The translations under genes were made by a program, and so were the position numbers. DNA of 64,000 nt from Apoda limacodes. Lineage: Eukaryota > Arthropoda > Insecta > Lepidoptera > Limacodidae. Shown here piece after piece: positions 31,208 through 43,299 of the stretch (position 1 is the stretch's first letter; every line of letters begins with the position of its first letter). Under the pieces are notes generated by a model, which was given only the letters and a program-made list of their open reading frames with translations, made no database searches and had not been told where the DNA came from. Location: the NCBI GenBank assembly GCA_946406115.1, contig OX291545.1, positions 1,736,001 through 1,800,000 on the forward strand. Direction: 5' to 3'.

Positions 31208-31312
31208 GATCTCAAAAACATAATATTGGGCACGCTAAGCCACCGGAGTGCAGGCGAACGGAGTGAGCCTGATGACATGGAGGTGGTCTAGAGTGCCCAA
31301 TATTATACTACT
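31208..31312 (-). repeat. Right terminal inverted repeat (105 bp)
   Basis: It is the reverse complement of 13853-13957 apart from one base and ends ACTACT at 31312. It carries the same internal palindrome, so either end can fold on itself as a long hairpin. Confidence 0.95.
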
Positions 31313-31318
31313 CGTTTT
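31313..31318. repeat. Target-site duplication, right (CGTTTT)
   Basis: An exact copy of 13847-13852. Removing the element plus one copy restores an in-frame RT codon series in the interrupted LINE. Confidence 0.92.
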
Positions 31319-31690
31319 ATCACCTCTCTTATTTTTAATTTTTATTAATTCAGTCAACAAAATCATTTCTGCTCGCTACCATCTTTATGCAGACGATCTC
31401 TAAGTTTATTATAGCTTTCACCATCAAGATTTTGAACTAGTTGTTCAAAAGATCAATCAGGAGCTATTGAAAATTGGGCCAAACCAATCCAACATCAACA
31501 TGTCAAAAACCTTGGTCTGTGCATCGAAAGCAACCTTTCCTGGTCAGTTAATGTCAACCAAGTTAGTAAAAAGTTATATAACACATTGCACTCACTTAAG
31601 CGAATGCGTAAGTTTCTCCCCCTAAAAACTAAAATTTCACTATTTTATTTTAGTATATATACTTATTTATATATTATACATACTCTATTA
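31319..31690 (+). pseudogene. Non-LTR reverse transcriptase, right half, split by the Polinton
   Basis: Translation resumes the RT directly after the element: SPLLFLIFINSVNKI, then the catalytic YADDL at 31387-31401, where a stop follows. Downstream text in other frames reads LGLCIESNLSWSVNVNQ and RMRKFLPLKTKISLF, the usual thumb region of Jockey/CR1-type RTs. Stops and frame changes show that this LINE was already decaying. Confidence 0.85.
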
Positions 31691-32814
31691 TATATTTATA
31701 AATATGTACATATTTAGAAAGTTACTTATTTACTTTTGTGTTTGCTAATATAATCTGTATAATAACTAAAATTAAATATATGTATACTGTTTACGTCGGT
31801 GTGCTCCTGAATAGACTAGTTTCTTATCCCCTATAAAGGTCTGCTGGAAGAAATCTCTGATTCCATCTTTTCTTTTTATGTTATGTCTTTTGAAATTATT
31901 ATGTACAATAAACAATACAATAAAATACAAACGACAAATTATTATTACTACACTACATTTAAAACACTTTTGGATCATTAAAGTAAAAAAGTTACTATTA
32001 TTATTAAAAACAATAAAAATAGCGACACGGTTCTAAGCTCTATAAATAAAAATACAAGTTTTAAAATGCATACAAGCTAAATCTTAGGTACTTGTTTATT
32101 GTGTCACAAAATAAATTCAATTCAAAAAACAATAAAGCCATACAGTTCGTAAAACTGAATTGGAAATTGATGGTCAAACACGTAAAGCCTGCAGAGATTA
32201 CGCTCAAAATCCGAATATTCAATTGTCTCATTGTCAGGCATAACGTGTTAACATGCAAATTGTTCCATCCGAAAATTTTGTGAACCGCTGTCCCTTAGCT
32301 AATAGGAAATGGACCTTTTCCGTTATTATTCTCTTTGGCCGGTGGGTCCCTTTTGTTTTGTCTCCGTAGATTAGGAAATTATCCCAGTGTGTCCCTTTCA
32401 ATCGACAAGTTTAGCGGATGTTGTTAAGTGGTAGGGTTTTGTAAATATCTGTATAATAATGGCTTCAATTGGAATGACGATAATTATATAGGTTTACAAC
32501 GGTATTTATGTAGTTGTATGATAACATTCATGTCAGCAATACATGTAACACCATAATAAAAATTCAACGTCTGTATTCTACTCTTAAAGGGCCGTAAGAT
32601 CAACTGCAGTTTAAACTTTTATTTTGTCAATTTTCGTAAGATCAACAACAGTTTAACGCCTTTTTTAGTTTAAACCTTAGATTAGTTCAAAGCCTCGCCG
32701 CCAACGAGTTAAACTGCGAATATAGTAAAACAGCTGATTGTGGACGCTGCTCCTTAGCTTTCGTCGTGAAGGCTTGTAAAGATTGATGTCAGCGTCAAAA
32801 GAGAAATTTATGGT
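31690..32814. other. Non-coding AT-rich stretch
   Basis: No recognisable gene or structured repeat was found. Short frames at 31772-31978 and 32061-32283 are mutually antisense and have no domain. Confidence 0.5.
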
Positions 32815-33000
32815 CAGTTGGTATTGGGTCGTATGCAGGTTTACTAACGATGCTTTCCTTCACTAAAAAGCCAATTGTGTAAACAAGCAATGTGTTTGAA
32901 AAATGAAGAAAAACACATTCATTGGTACATGACAGGCTATAACCTCCGCCCCTCAGAACACAAAGACAGACACCGGACTACCAGGCAGGCAATTAGTGCA
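32815..33000 (-). mobile_element. Decayed tRNA-derived SINE
   Basis: Minus-strand text matches the SINEs at 40265-40495 and 43040-43265. The shared parts are TTTTCCTTCACTAAAAAGCC (plus strand, near 32850), the CATTGGTAC block near 32920 and the CCTCCGCCCCTCAGAACACA block near 32946. The tRNA-like head is badly degraded. Confidence 0.55.
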
Positions 33001-33042
33001 ACAGTTTAAATCATAAGCGTTATGTAAGTCAATTATCTATAA

Positions 33043-33531
33043 TCTATACTTCTATACTAATATTATAAAGAGGAAAGATTTATTTGTTTGTCTGTTTGTT
33101 TGTATTAAATAGGCTCCGAAACTACTGGACCGATTTGAAAAATTATTTTTCCATTAGAAGCAACATTATCCCTGATGAACATAGGCTACTTTTTACCGCG
33201 GGAAAATGCTTCCTTTCTACGGGAAAACGGGAAATAGGACAACGGGTAGTAAGAATTATCCTTCCGTACTTATCTTTTTCACAGCACTTCTAAACGGCTG
33301 AACCGATTGGGTTGAAATTTTATATGAGTATTTCGATGGTTTTCTGGATGATTTAAAATACAATTGGGTAAAATACTAAACGGGTTGACCGATTGGGTTG
33401 AAATTTTGTATGTGTATTTCCATGGTTTCACAGACACAAATGTATTATGCCATTAAAGACGAAAGATTTGATTGTTTGTTTTTTTTCCTATAATTAAATT
33501 TAGAGCGGGCGAAGCCGCTGGCAGAAGCTAG
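33043..33531 (+). mobile_element. Non-autonomous Helitron-like element
   Basis: It begins TCTATACT after an A, with the AATATTATAAA family start nearby. It ends with the hairpin GCGGGCGAAGCCGC and then GAAGCTAG followed by T. An internal ~75-bp duplication (33290-33345 and 33378-33430, both containing GACCGATTGGGTTGAAATTT or near-identical text) is present. No proteins are encoded. Confidence 0.55.
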
Positions 33532-35439
33532 TGTTAAATAAAAACGGACCTAGTTCCGCAGTAGAAGAACGTTAGGTTGCCATGTCTTAGGTCTCGATTT
33601 CCAGAGGAGCAACCAAATTTTTAAAATGCTAAAATTGTCTCAACTGTGGTTTGTATCCGTAGAGCTTTAGGCTCACGGAGCGAACACGTAAGCCAAATTT
33701 AATCTCGTGATAAATCTGTAACCCTTTCGGGAATAAATGTCGTATTTGCATATTAATATTATTATTATATTTTTAAATAAAATTTTTCCTCGGAAAACCT
33801 CAGAGAGTTAATTTTCTTTAAAAAAGTACCAGTGTAAGTCTGATATGTACGAGTACTTCAAAAGTATTGTATCTTATTGAAAGACATTAATATTATGGAT
33901 GTTATTATAAAGTTTGACCTATAAAATATTGTTAGGTTAATTTTCAAAACCTGTTTTGTTCTCCTTTATTTTAAAGGAAAAAGAAATAAAATGTTGCGTC
34001 TGTTCTTTGTTTCTACATCCTACTCCTCATTCCCACAGACACAGTGAGTTCATGCTTGAGCGGCGAGACCCTGTGACGGCTGACGACAGGACCTGACGGA
34101 TAGTTATGGGTCAATTGTTGACGACATTATTCAAAATTTAATCTAAATAAAAAATCTTGAAATTAGTGAATTTATTTGTTACTAAAAATATTAATAACTA
34201 AGAAATCTTATATATTTAAAGATAATGAGGAAAATAACGGCTTAACGAATTTCTTAAAAAAAATTGCGGTTGCACTATTTCCTAGATTTATTCATACACA
34301 GTATACTCTTTTAATCGAAATCATGAAAATGTAAGGACATAAATAGGTTTCTCAACTGGTAAAACCGCAGGAACTGGTAAAACCACATGGCACAAATATA
34401 ATTTTGTAATGAAAAAACATCCATAATAAAAGCTTGAATTTAATAGTCTCGTCAACAAGTGCTTTTTTGTTCAACTTTTTTAAATAGTGTCATACGATTT
34501 GGAATCGCGTCTTAATAATTTTTGAAAAAAATAAGTTCCGCTCAACAAAAAAAGCAAAAGTTATAAACAATTTACTGAAAAAAGGGAATTTGGTATTTTG
34601 AAAATGGCTCCCAAATTGATCAAGATTTTTGAAATCTTAAAAAAGATTTGTTGGCTAGAATATAAATCCATAACTTGGAGCGGTCCTCTAGACACTGGAT
34701 CAACTGAATTTTGAAAAAAATTACGACACTTAGGGAAAATAAAAGGCATCTTAGAATAGCTTTAATGAAAGTTATGACTCATGCTGTAAATTAATGCACA
34801 ACTTCGCGGTTTATCCCCGTTTGACAAGTTTAAGGAACCGATTATAAAAATCGTTTAATCTTTTTTTTTAATATTATAACACAAGCATCCCTGTACCGTA
34901 ATTTTAGGTGAACTAATCATAAACTTACTATACAACTATACGATGTAACTTGATTGATTTTTAAGCTTATATGCTAGTTCATAGCTAACAAGTCGTAATT
35001 AAGCAATGCCTAATATGTTTATGTTACGGCAAAAGGTAGGTGTGAAAATACATTTATTATATTATTCCTGCGGGAAATTGCAATATCCAGGATAAAAGCC
35101 TGTGTCCTTCTCCGTCTCTTCAACTATCGCTGTGCTTAAATTTCAGCTGCATTGGATGCTCAATTGCGACATGAAGCAAGAATAAGTAAACAAACCTACT
35201 TTCAAGTGAATTTTAATTTGGAAAATTCAAGAATTCAAAAGCTAATAAATGTAAGTTGTAAATAACTGTATTGTTCTGTACTGGTAACGTCTGAATTTAC
35301 AATATCCTATTTGAATCATATTTAATAACTTTAATTAAAATATTACAATACTCGTACCTTCATTTACAGTTTCATGACTACCTACCGGTTAACATATTAT
35401 TACGACACGTAGAAATATTCTAGGGTTACAAAAATTATG
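33532..35439. other. Non-coding stretch
   Basis: I see no gene or recognisable repeat. Short frames lack domains. Confidence 0.5.
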
Positions 35440-35672
35440 TAACGAGTTTATTATTTCTATGTAGATAATGTTAGTCACAGCGTGGGTCGTGAAAATACGT
35501 GCAGTTAATAACGGAGTGGATGATTTTTTTTATCACGATGATTAAAAACGCTGGCTCAGTGTTTTATTATAGCCACGTTATTTATGACCTTTAGTGGGTG
35601 TGTGGGTGAATGGCTTAATGGAATGTGAGCGTTTATTTACTTTGTGCTAAATTTTGTGCGAAGCTTGTATTA
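35440..35672 (+). repeat. Dispersed repeat family A, copy 2
   Basis: It is nearly identical to 8985-9195, with only scattered substitutions and small indels over about 210 bp. Both copies are in the same orientation. The family is not identified. Confidence 0.7.
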
Positions 35673-37797
35673 TAATAGCATGTTTTCCTTAGCGGAATTG
35701 TTTAACTCAGGTCCTCGGTACAGGTTGGGTCACTATTAAGGTGATAGCATACCCAAACGAGTCAAGAAGGAAAGAAGAAGATTAATTTTGTTACAGTATT
35801 GAGTACACATTTTGAGGTGAAAAAATATTTGTTTTAGCTCAAACCTTAATTAATTTAATTTGCTATAATATTAATAATATTATAATAATTTGCTTATTAA
35901 AACAGTAAGAAAAAAATTAATTCTGACGACCTATTTTTAAACTTTTATTAAAATTGTTTGAAAAACTAAGTGTGATATTCTCTTCTTCTTATTCCATAAA
36001 ATATATATTAATATGTACAAGTGAATTTGCTAATTTCTTAGTTCTTAATAAATATTTTAATTTTATAGCGACAAAAAATCGAGAAAATCGAGATTTTTAA
36101 CGTGCGTTCACGTGGCAGCACCTATCGTACGTAGAACTGTGTCTCTTTGTATGCTTCAAAAGTGTAATAGGTCTTTGTACACTAGTCGAAACGGCACGCT
36201 TTTGCTAAGGTATGCCATAGCCTTAAGTGATCAATCAGGCAGTCAAATAGTATTATTGTGCAACATTTTAAGATAATGATGTTTCGTACTGAGATAATTA
36301 GAAACAGCTCTAATTGCATTTGACTTGTTAACTATTGGTTCATAATGGTACTGTAGAAAATATATTTTGCCGTAAGTGGTTGGTGAAAAGAGGGTGCGGC
36401 CTTATTATGTGCGTGGGTGCTCTGGCTACCCCCGTAGGATGATTGAAGCTATGACGATATACATACATACCTTCAATGTAACGACGTCAAATAACACATA
36501 TGAATATTAATAGGGACGAATAGTGGACCTCTTTGGGCATTTTTCTAGTGCCTATATAGGGCCATTTTGAAATATCACTGATTTCGCGTCGTTATAAGAT
36601 TTGAGTAAACAGAAGCATTTCCGTGAATTTAAACGTAATTTCTCTATATTGTGAAGATTATGTTAAAACAATTGATATTATATAACTAGGTATAAATTTG
36701 ATAGTGACATTAATAAATTTTCTGCGCCGCACCGCCTCTATTTTATTAACGCTCAAAATAACTTGATTTATTTCACATGGAGTGTCAAAATAAAACACCA
36801 TTCCATGACCCCACTACATTAGATCGGCATCTATCTAAAAAAAAACCTATACTGATTACATAATCTCTAACTAGATTACATTTTACATATTAATATTATT
36901 TTAACATTACAAAAAAGGGCAAAATCAATTTTCAGAATTGAACAATTGGGTAAAAGCCACGCAGAATAACACCTATTGACGAACGACGCCAGCCGAGCCT
37001 GAAACACTCGTCAGCCATATTTTATTTCATTTATGACGTCGGGAAAATGTTTTTACAGCTTCCATTTAGTATAATAGATATATATATATATATATATACA
37101 TATCATATATATATATATATATGATTTTTTTTCAGTCCTTTGATGCTGGTACGGTTTAGTCCAGAAAATTACAGAAAAAGCCACAAAAAAATTAGAACAA
37201 AAAAATAGAATAAATAGGTATGTATGAAAACAGAGGAGTTAAAACTCTTACTCAGAGTTTAACTTCTAACTTAGAGAAATAATTATGAAGAAAAGACAGA
37301 CTTTATTAATGAATGAAACTTTTATTGAAATTCTTACCTACATTTTAAGATTCCATTTTTAAACGGTATAAAGCTCCTACTTACCTGTAACACCAAATAT
37401 TACACATTCAATAAAACATCACGTAAAATCCAATTGTAAATTTTTACACTCACCAATCATAAAATTTAGTGCAATCGAAATTATTGGAGGAATATTCAAT
37501 ATGGTCTTTCAATGCATTTGAGTGCAACGATGCAACGGACAATGCACGCCGAGTGCACAAATCACGTGCATTCTACTGACAATGCGCCCCGGTGCATAGC
37601 ATGCAGTACTTGAATGTTTGCCACGATTTGGAGATATAAAATGTTTATGGTAAAAATTGGACGGGAATATCAGCAATATTGAATTGAATTCAACCACTTT
37701 TAGTGTTCAATTGCTTTGTGAAGCGCTCGTGATTTGGTAAATTGAATGATTCTTACATCAGAAAGACATGAAAATACAAAAAAGTTGTATTCAAATA
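35673..37797. other. Non-coding stretch with an AT microsatellite
   Basis: A (TA)n tract at about 37076-37123 is interrupted by CATATC near 37100, making a palindromic AT hairpin. The rest shows no gene or clear repeat. Confidence 0.5.
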
Positions 37798-38127
37798 CTA
37801 GACTTTGCCAAGGGCTCTGACAATTCGGTTATCGGCGTGGAACCCCTCAATAAACTCCTTCATTTTACTAATGAGGATTGTTACTCATGAAGTTGGCTGT
37901 AGCTATAGTTCGTTTAAGCTCGGTTATAGTTATTCCCGCGGGAACATTTCAATTATTCGGGATAAAAATCCTATATGCTATTCTATATTCCATATTTGAA
38001 TTTAAATAATAGAACCTATATGTATGCCACGTTTCATCCCGATCCGTCCAGTGGTTGAAGCGTGAAAGAGTAACAAACATCCATCCATACAATATTACAA
38101 ACTGTCACATGTATTATATTAGTAGGA
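37798..38127 (-). mobile_element. Helitron-like element, inverted orientation
   Basis: On the minus strand it starts TCCTACTAATA after an A and ends GTCTAG before T. The internal block around 37905-37945 (plus strand) shares the GTTTAAGCTCGGTTATAG text with the copy at 42049-42256, where it appears as its complement. Confidence 0.5.
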
Positions 38128-38969
38128 TTATTGCAGGATATAGAAAATGGGATTACAAAAATCAGTGTTAGGCGCGCCAGATGGAGGCTAAGTTAGTTAT
38201 ATAATAGTTCACCGTATTGGCCCAGTGTAAATTGGTGGACCTTTGTCAAGCTGCTGACTTGGCAGGACACGGTTTAACTTGTCTTTTGAAGCATGGGTAG
38301 CCTATGTTTGTCGGCGCGTGCCTGTCGTGCGCAAGTGTATTGTTTAGCTTCTGGATTAGTGCTGTGCAAAGTATTTGAATCATAAGATCTGTAAGGTTTC
38401 TTTATCGTTAGCTTTGTTGAGCAGTCACCTGCGAACAGTAGAAAAGTCTTCGAATTGTGAAAAAAATAAAGTGCCTGAAACATTTAACTGTAAACGAAAA
38501 TCTGAGTTAATTCTCATTTAACACTTTTAAAACAAACACTATTCCATCACTTATATCAGGTTTTTTATATTATCCAGGTCTTGTACAGAAAACGTCGTCT
38601 ACCAAAAGTTTTACGTTTTTAGAAGGCTTATTAAAGTCAGCAGTTTAAAAATTCATCAAAAAAAAAGAAACACAACTCTACAGTTTTCTTACGATTTCTG
38701 TTTGGTATTTGTTGTGCGATATAAAATGTAACAAAATCAAAAAATGTTTATTACGTTTCTGGTTACATAAAACTATAAGTTAAGGTTGGAACCATCCTAG
38801 TAATTATATAAAATACCTATGGCAGGAGCTGCCGCTCTTTTTTAACTTCCTATTTTTCAACAATGTTTTCAACAGTTTTAACTATAACAATGGGAGACAA
38901 AACCGTAGAACAGTGAGTATAGTTACAGACATAAGAGTACTATAAATAAAATTAATAAATGTGTGTGTG

Positions 38970-39036
<67 letters not shown>

Positions 39037-40264
39037 GTGTGTATGTGTGTGTGTGTGTGTGCCCAAAGTGCGTTTCAATCCAAAGTGGAGCGAAGGATTC
39101 TAAAGTTGAATCCGGAGCGCAGCGAGTGAATTCAAAGGACGGCGCCCGATGTTACTTATAAATGAGAATAGCACATCTATTTATTTCATTATCACTACTT
39201 GGGGAAAACGTACTATTTTAATATAAAAGTATCATCATAAATACGAATTTGGGTAAACAATTACAAAGACGGAATAAATTTTACGCGGTTTTTACTTTTT
39301 CACAAACTTCTTTTGTATTTGGTCAGCGAGCAGCCAGCCAGTTTTATTATACAGCTAGTTACTTGTTCATACAATATTCGTGACCGACCTCTTCGGTGAC
39401 TGGAACAGTTACTAACATGCCCACATATCATGTCCTAGGGACTTTAATCCCTGTTTACGAAGAATCAACCAGTTCTTTTTGAATATATGTGATAAAAAAA
39501 TATTATTATGTGCTGTAAATCTACAAATTCCATTTATATTCTGTGTCAGCTAGTAGATAATCTGTCTGTCCGTGGTAACCTTATTTCGAGCAGCACTGCT
39601 GACAGTTTGATCCCCCAAGGCAAGCAGAGGTCTACGCTTTAGCGTCAACACGTCTAGCGACGAGCGTTTTGTCTTAAGTCAATTTCTAGGCCAATGGTGA
39701 CCCGTCTATGATTCTTGTCATATCTATGGTTGCTGTTAACAATGCACTTTATTAATAATATAAATACTTAGTGTGTTTGTTTTGTACTTATCATTTGAAA
39801 ACGAATCAAAAACGGGTTGGCTTATTTTTGGCTTAGGTATAGACGAAGGGAAAAAGAGTAATGTATATAACACTATTCACCGATCAAAAAAATCTCACGT
39901 TACCCTTTTTACTATTATTTCCTTATAGTCGATATTAGACACTAAAATTTCTATCAGTCTATGAATCCTCTCTACAGCATAATTCGTATAAATTCAACTA
40001 TTTAGTGTTACACGCGTCCGTCCGCAGTTAACCTCATTTTGAACGGCAAATCCGACCATTGTTACTCTGTGCCATTGGTCCCCAGTGGCCTACGCCTCAA
40101 CACCACGATGCCTCATGTCAAAAGTAGCGATCAGTATGACATATTACGTCATTGTTTTAATGGAGATAGATCAAATCGAATACAGTTTCATACTTTCTAT
40201 GGGAATTTTATTTGTAATGTAAAAGCTATTTGGGTAGAAACATCCTTATCATCCTCATAGCTCC
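38128..40264. other. Non-coding stretch with a long (GT)n microsatellite
   Basis: The GT repeat occupies 38959-39061 with a few interruptions. A frame through it gives only Cys-Val repeats and is not a gene. The remainder shows no supported feature. Confidence 0.6.
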
Positions 40265-40495
40265 CAACTGTTGGGGCTCAGCCTACCCTCACCGAGGGTG
40301 AGTTGGGCCATAGTCCACACGCAGGCCCAGTGCGGATTGTGGACTCACGATGTTTTCCTTCACCGAAAAGCCAGTGATGTGAATAATCAATGTACTTGAG
40401 TTATAAAGAAAAAGACTCATTGGTATACGCCAGGATCGAACCTCTGCCACTCAGGACACAAGGTAAAATCAAAATTCCTCGGCCACCACCGATCT
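40265..40495 (-). mobile_element. tRNA-derived SINE
   Basis: The minus strand carries an A box (GGTGGCCGAGG, near 40480) and a B box (AGGTTCGATCC, near 40435). The family body follows (CATTGGTATAC and GATGTTTTCCTTCACC on the plus strand). Copies lie at 43040-43265 and, decayed, at 32815-33000. Confidence 0.7.
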
Positions 40496-40699
40496 TAGAG
40501 GTTTGAAACATAACCTTCTCTATAGGCTAAATAAAAACAAAATATTATTACCACCACAACACTTAATTTGGAAGGGGTTGCCTGATATAGATAGCGCAAC
40601 GTCTAAAATGTACATTGATGTTGTATCCGTGTCCCGATACGCGATAGTTCAAAAACATTGTATGAATTAGCAGAAACTAGATTCGAAACTACTGTTACG

Positions 40700-40800
40700 A
40701 TACAAACCTTGTAACTTATTCTTGCTCTTACTGGAAATCGAACCTAGGACCTTTGAAACTACAAGCAGATGCACTACCACTGCGCCACTTAGGTCGTTAA
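40700..40800 (-). mobile_element. SINE head of a second family (tRNA-like)
   Basis: On the minus strand TGGCGCAGTGG (A box) and GGTTCGATTTC (B box) lie at proper spacing, so this is the polymerase III promoter part of a tRNA-derived repeat. The body after it is short or decayed. It is not a canonical tRNA gene because the sequence after the B box does not close an acceptor stem. Confidence 0.55.
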
Positions 40801-42048
40801 AAAAACTACACAGCCAATAGCCAAAATAATAAGAAATATTAACAGTTAGCAGTTCATTAGGGTTCCTTCCATGAACCCTCATGTATGTATTCTTCTGAAG
40901 GTAAATTTCTTTGGTCGTCATGAGAGTAAAATAAGGCCCTATTTATGCAAAACTTTTATTAAATATTTTTGACGCAAATATAACGAGTAGGTACTTGGTC
41001 AGAGTGAAAGGGAAAAAGAGAAAACAACCAGGAGTGACAGATAAATGCGAAAAAATAAGACATTATTAATCTCTTTCAACAATAATTTATATTAGTTTAG
41101 CCATATCTGAAATAAGTGATACTACGTACATATCTAAACTACCTGTCACTATGAGCCAGCTAGATCACCCAGAATAAATGTTGTTTCTTTCACGTGAACT
41201 TAGTTGCACGTTGTATCTAGTCACAAGGAATGAAACGAGTAAAGTTTTATTAATTTAATCAGGAAATCAATTTAAGTGCTAAGGACAAATTACCACGTTT
41301 TTAGATTTTACAATTTTTTTTCTTTCAAAATCAGAATATTTTAAATTTTAGAATATAATGTAATAATTTTTTTTCGTTAATAATTAGTACTTTTAATTAA
41401 CAATGAAATGAGACAAAAGTTTAACAAAGTTTGGAAAAAGTTAATAAACAAAGTTACCTAACCTACCTGTCATTTGTGTAATCGAAGAACAAAAAACATA
41501 TAATCACTTTAAGGTACACATTTGAAACAAATATAAATCATGTGAGAAAGTAAACGCTAAAAAAATTAAGTTCTGAATCACAAAACTATAAACACGTGAA
41601 CTCGCGAAGGCTTCGTAGGAAGGCTTTGTTCCGCCCAGCGTCCGGTCTACAGGGCGGGCGATGTTCGACTGTAGCTGAACGAGCCCGCCCAACTTGCAAT
41701 TTTCAGTTTTTTTACAGAGCCTTCACTGATTTATCCTGACTCAGTTTTTTTTCTACCAATTTTTCTAATTTGAAATAAATAGATATAAAAACTTCAGCCT
41801 AGAAGCAAAACATACGGTAGTTGTTATAGAAATTGCTCTAAATAGCAAGGTAAAAAATGTGTTGGTTGTTTTCCGGTTAAAGTTTAAATCTTTCCCAAAA
41901 TTATGTAACTTTATTGAGAGGTTCCTATTTTTATTTATACTTTTATTTGCATTTGAATTAAAAAGAGCATCTTAAAAATAAAAATATTTTCTGATCTTAA
42001 AAAACAAAGGAATTTGAAGAAACCGTTAAGTTCCACTAAATTCGTAAA
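40801..42048. other. Non-coding stretch
   Basis: A GC-richer block at 41600-41690 (GAAGGCTTCG hairpin and GCCCGCCC repeats) stands out. No gene is supported. Confidence 0.45.
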
Positions 42049-42256
42049 TCCTACTAATATTATAAATGTGAAAGTATATGTTTAGATGGATGGATGTTCC
42101 CAAAAAATCAAAAGTTTCCGCGGGAATAACTAAAAACGAGCTTAAACGAACTACAGCTACAGCTATAGCTTACTATAGCAAACTTCATTAGTATAAATAA
42201 GGAGTTCTACGGCGATAACCAAATTTAGAGCAGGCGGAGCCGCTGGCATAATCTAG
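42049..42256 (+). mobile_element. Short non-autonomous Helitron-like element
   Basis: It starts TCCTACTAATATTATAAA after A and ends with the GCGGAGCCGC hairpin and then ATCTAG before T. At 208 bp it is one of the shorter copies here. Confidence 0.55.
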
Positions 42257-42269
42257 TTCATACTATTCA

Positions 42270-42623
42270 TCCATATTAATATTATAAATGCAAGAGCAGC
42301 TCTGTATGTCTGTCTGTTACCTCTTAAGCCTTAAACCGCTATACCGATTAAGATGAAATTTGACATAAAGAGAGTTCGAGTTCCGAGAAAGGATATAGGC
42401 TACTTGAAAACGTCAAGTGTGAGTCAGTTTTTTCCCATATTTGAGTAGTTGCCGTTAAAATCCTACACCGATAACCGAATTTAGGATGGGTGGAATCGCG
42501 GGAAATCTTAACATGGAGATAATTTAAGTCAAAGTCGAGTCGTTGTACTTGAAAACGTCAAGCGTGAGTCGGTTTTTTTTCTATAAGAGGTATACTCGTA
42601 TTTATAACCGCGGGAGAAGCTAG
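42270..42623 (+). mobile_element. Helitron-like element adjacent to the previous copy
   Basis: It starts TCCATATTAATATTATAAA after A and ends CGGGAGAAGCTAG before T, with a degraded hairpin. It contains an imperfect internal repeat around GAAAACGTCAAG (42407 and 42550). The two copies lie only 13 bp apart. Confidence 0.5.
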
Positions 42624-43039
42624 TAGTTAATAAAGACATTTTAATGTCAGAGAACTAATTACTAGTGGGGTAAGGAATATTAAAAAAAATAATTCATTCA
42701 ATTATCTTCTTCTTATATATCGAGGATATTTAAATAAAAATAGCAGATACACGTCACGCTTGTTTATTGTTTGGACACAGACAGTCGGACATCGAATTGC
42801 ACACCAATGGTTACGAATCTATATCAACCTACATATACTACACTTCTAAACAGTCTCCCACAAAAATGAAGTTCTATTTTTTGTAAAGCCTTCTCATTCA
42901 TACTAGTATTTTTAAGCCATTTAGTATAAAGAGTATTTAGACGGCTTTTTTTTTTAGGTCCCTCAATTGGTTTGTCAAAAACCGAGCAAGCAAAATATAA
43001 TCGCGTTTCGTTAAGAACTTGAAATTGGCAGAATCAGCC
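42624..43039. other. Non-coding stretch
   Basis: Nothing recognisable was found between the Helitron-like element and the SINE. Confidence 0.5.
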
Positions 43040-43265
43040 CAAAATAGGTGCTAGTCGGTGGTGGCCGAGTGGTTTCGATTTCACTTTGCGTCCTGAGTGG
43101 CGGAGGTTCGAGACCGGCGTATACCAATGAGTCTTTTTCTTAATTTCTCAAGCACATTGAATATTCACACGACTGGCTTTTTGTTGAAGAAAAACATCGT
43201 AAGAAAACCTGCACAGTACTGTATACGTCAAAAAAAAGACGTATGTGTGAAGTCTACAATCCACC
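43040..43265 (+). mobile_element. tRNA-derived SINE
   Basis: An A box (TGGCCGAGTGG at 43063-43073) and a B box (GGTTCGAGACC at 43106-43116) are intact. They are followed by the ATACCAATGAGTC body and the ACATCGTAAGAAAACCTGCA block. This is the best-preserved copy of the family in the window and could be transcribed by RNA polymerase III. Confidence 0.75.
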
Positions 43266-43299
43266 CTGAGTTAGAGAATTCCGTTAGCAACATTTAGGT

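Larger units (their letters stand above)
13853..31312. mobile_element. Complete Polinton/Maverick element (polintovirus-like), 17,460 bp
   Basis: The element has 105-bp terminal inverted repeats, 5'-AG and CT-3' ends, a 6-bp target duplication and the diagnostic gene set. That set is protein-primed family B DNA polymerase, retrovirus-like integrase, FtsK/A32-type packaging ATPase, adenovirus-type cysteine protease, and major and minor jelly-roll capsid proteins. Polintons are self-synthesising DNA transposons that may also form virions. The core genes are open and the two repeats differ at one base, which argues for a recent and perhaps still competent insertion. The right third carries unusual cargo: a spliced unknown gene and a hairpin array. 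Confidence 0.96.

Noticed and set aside
38959..39161. Open frame through the (GT)n tract
   Set aside because: It encodes only Cys-Val repeats created by the microsatellite and has no conserved domain.
43060..43120. Possible tRNA gene with intact A and B boxes
   Set aside because: The boxes are good, but the acceptor arm does not close and SINE body sequence follows, as in the other copies. It is a SINE head.
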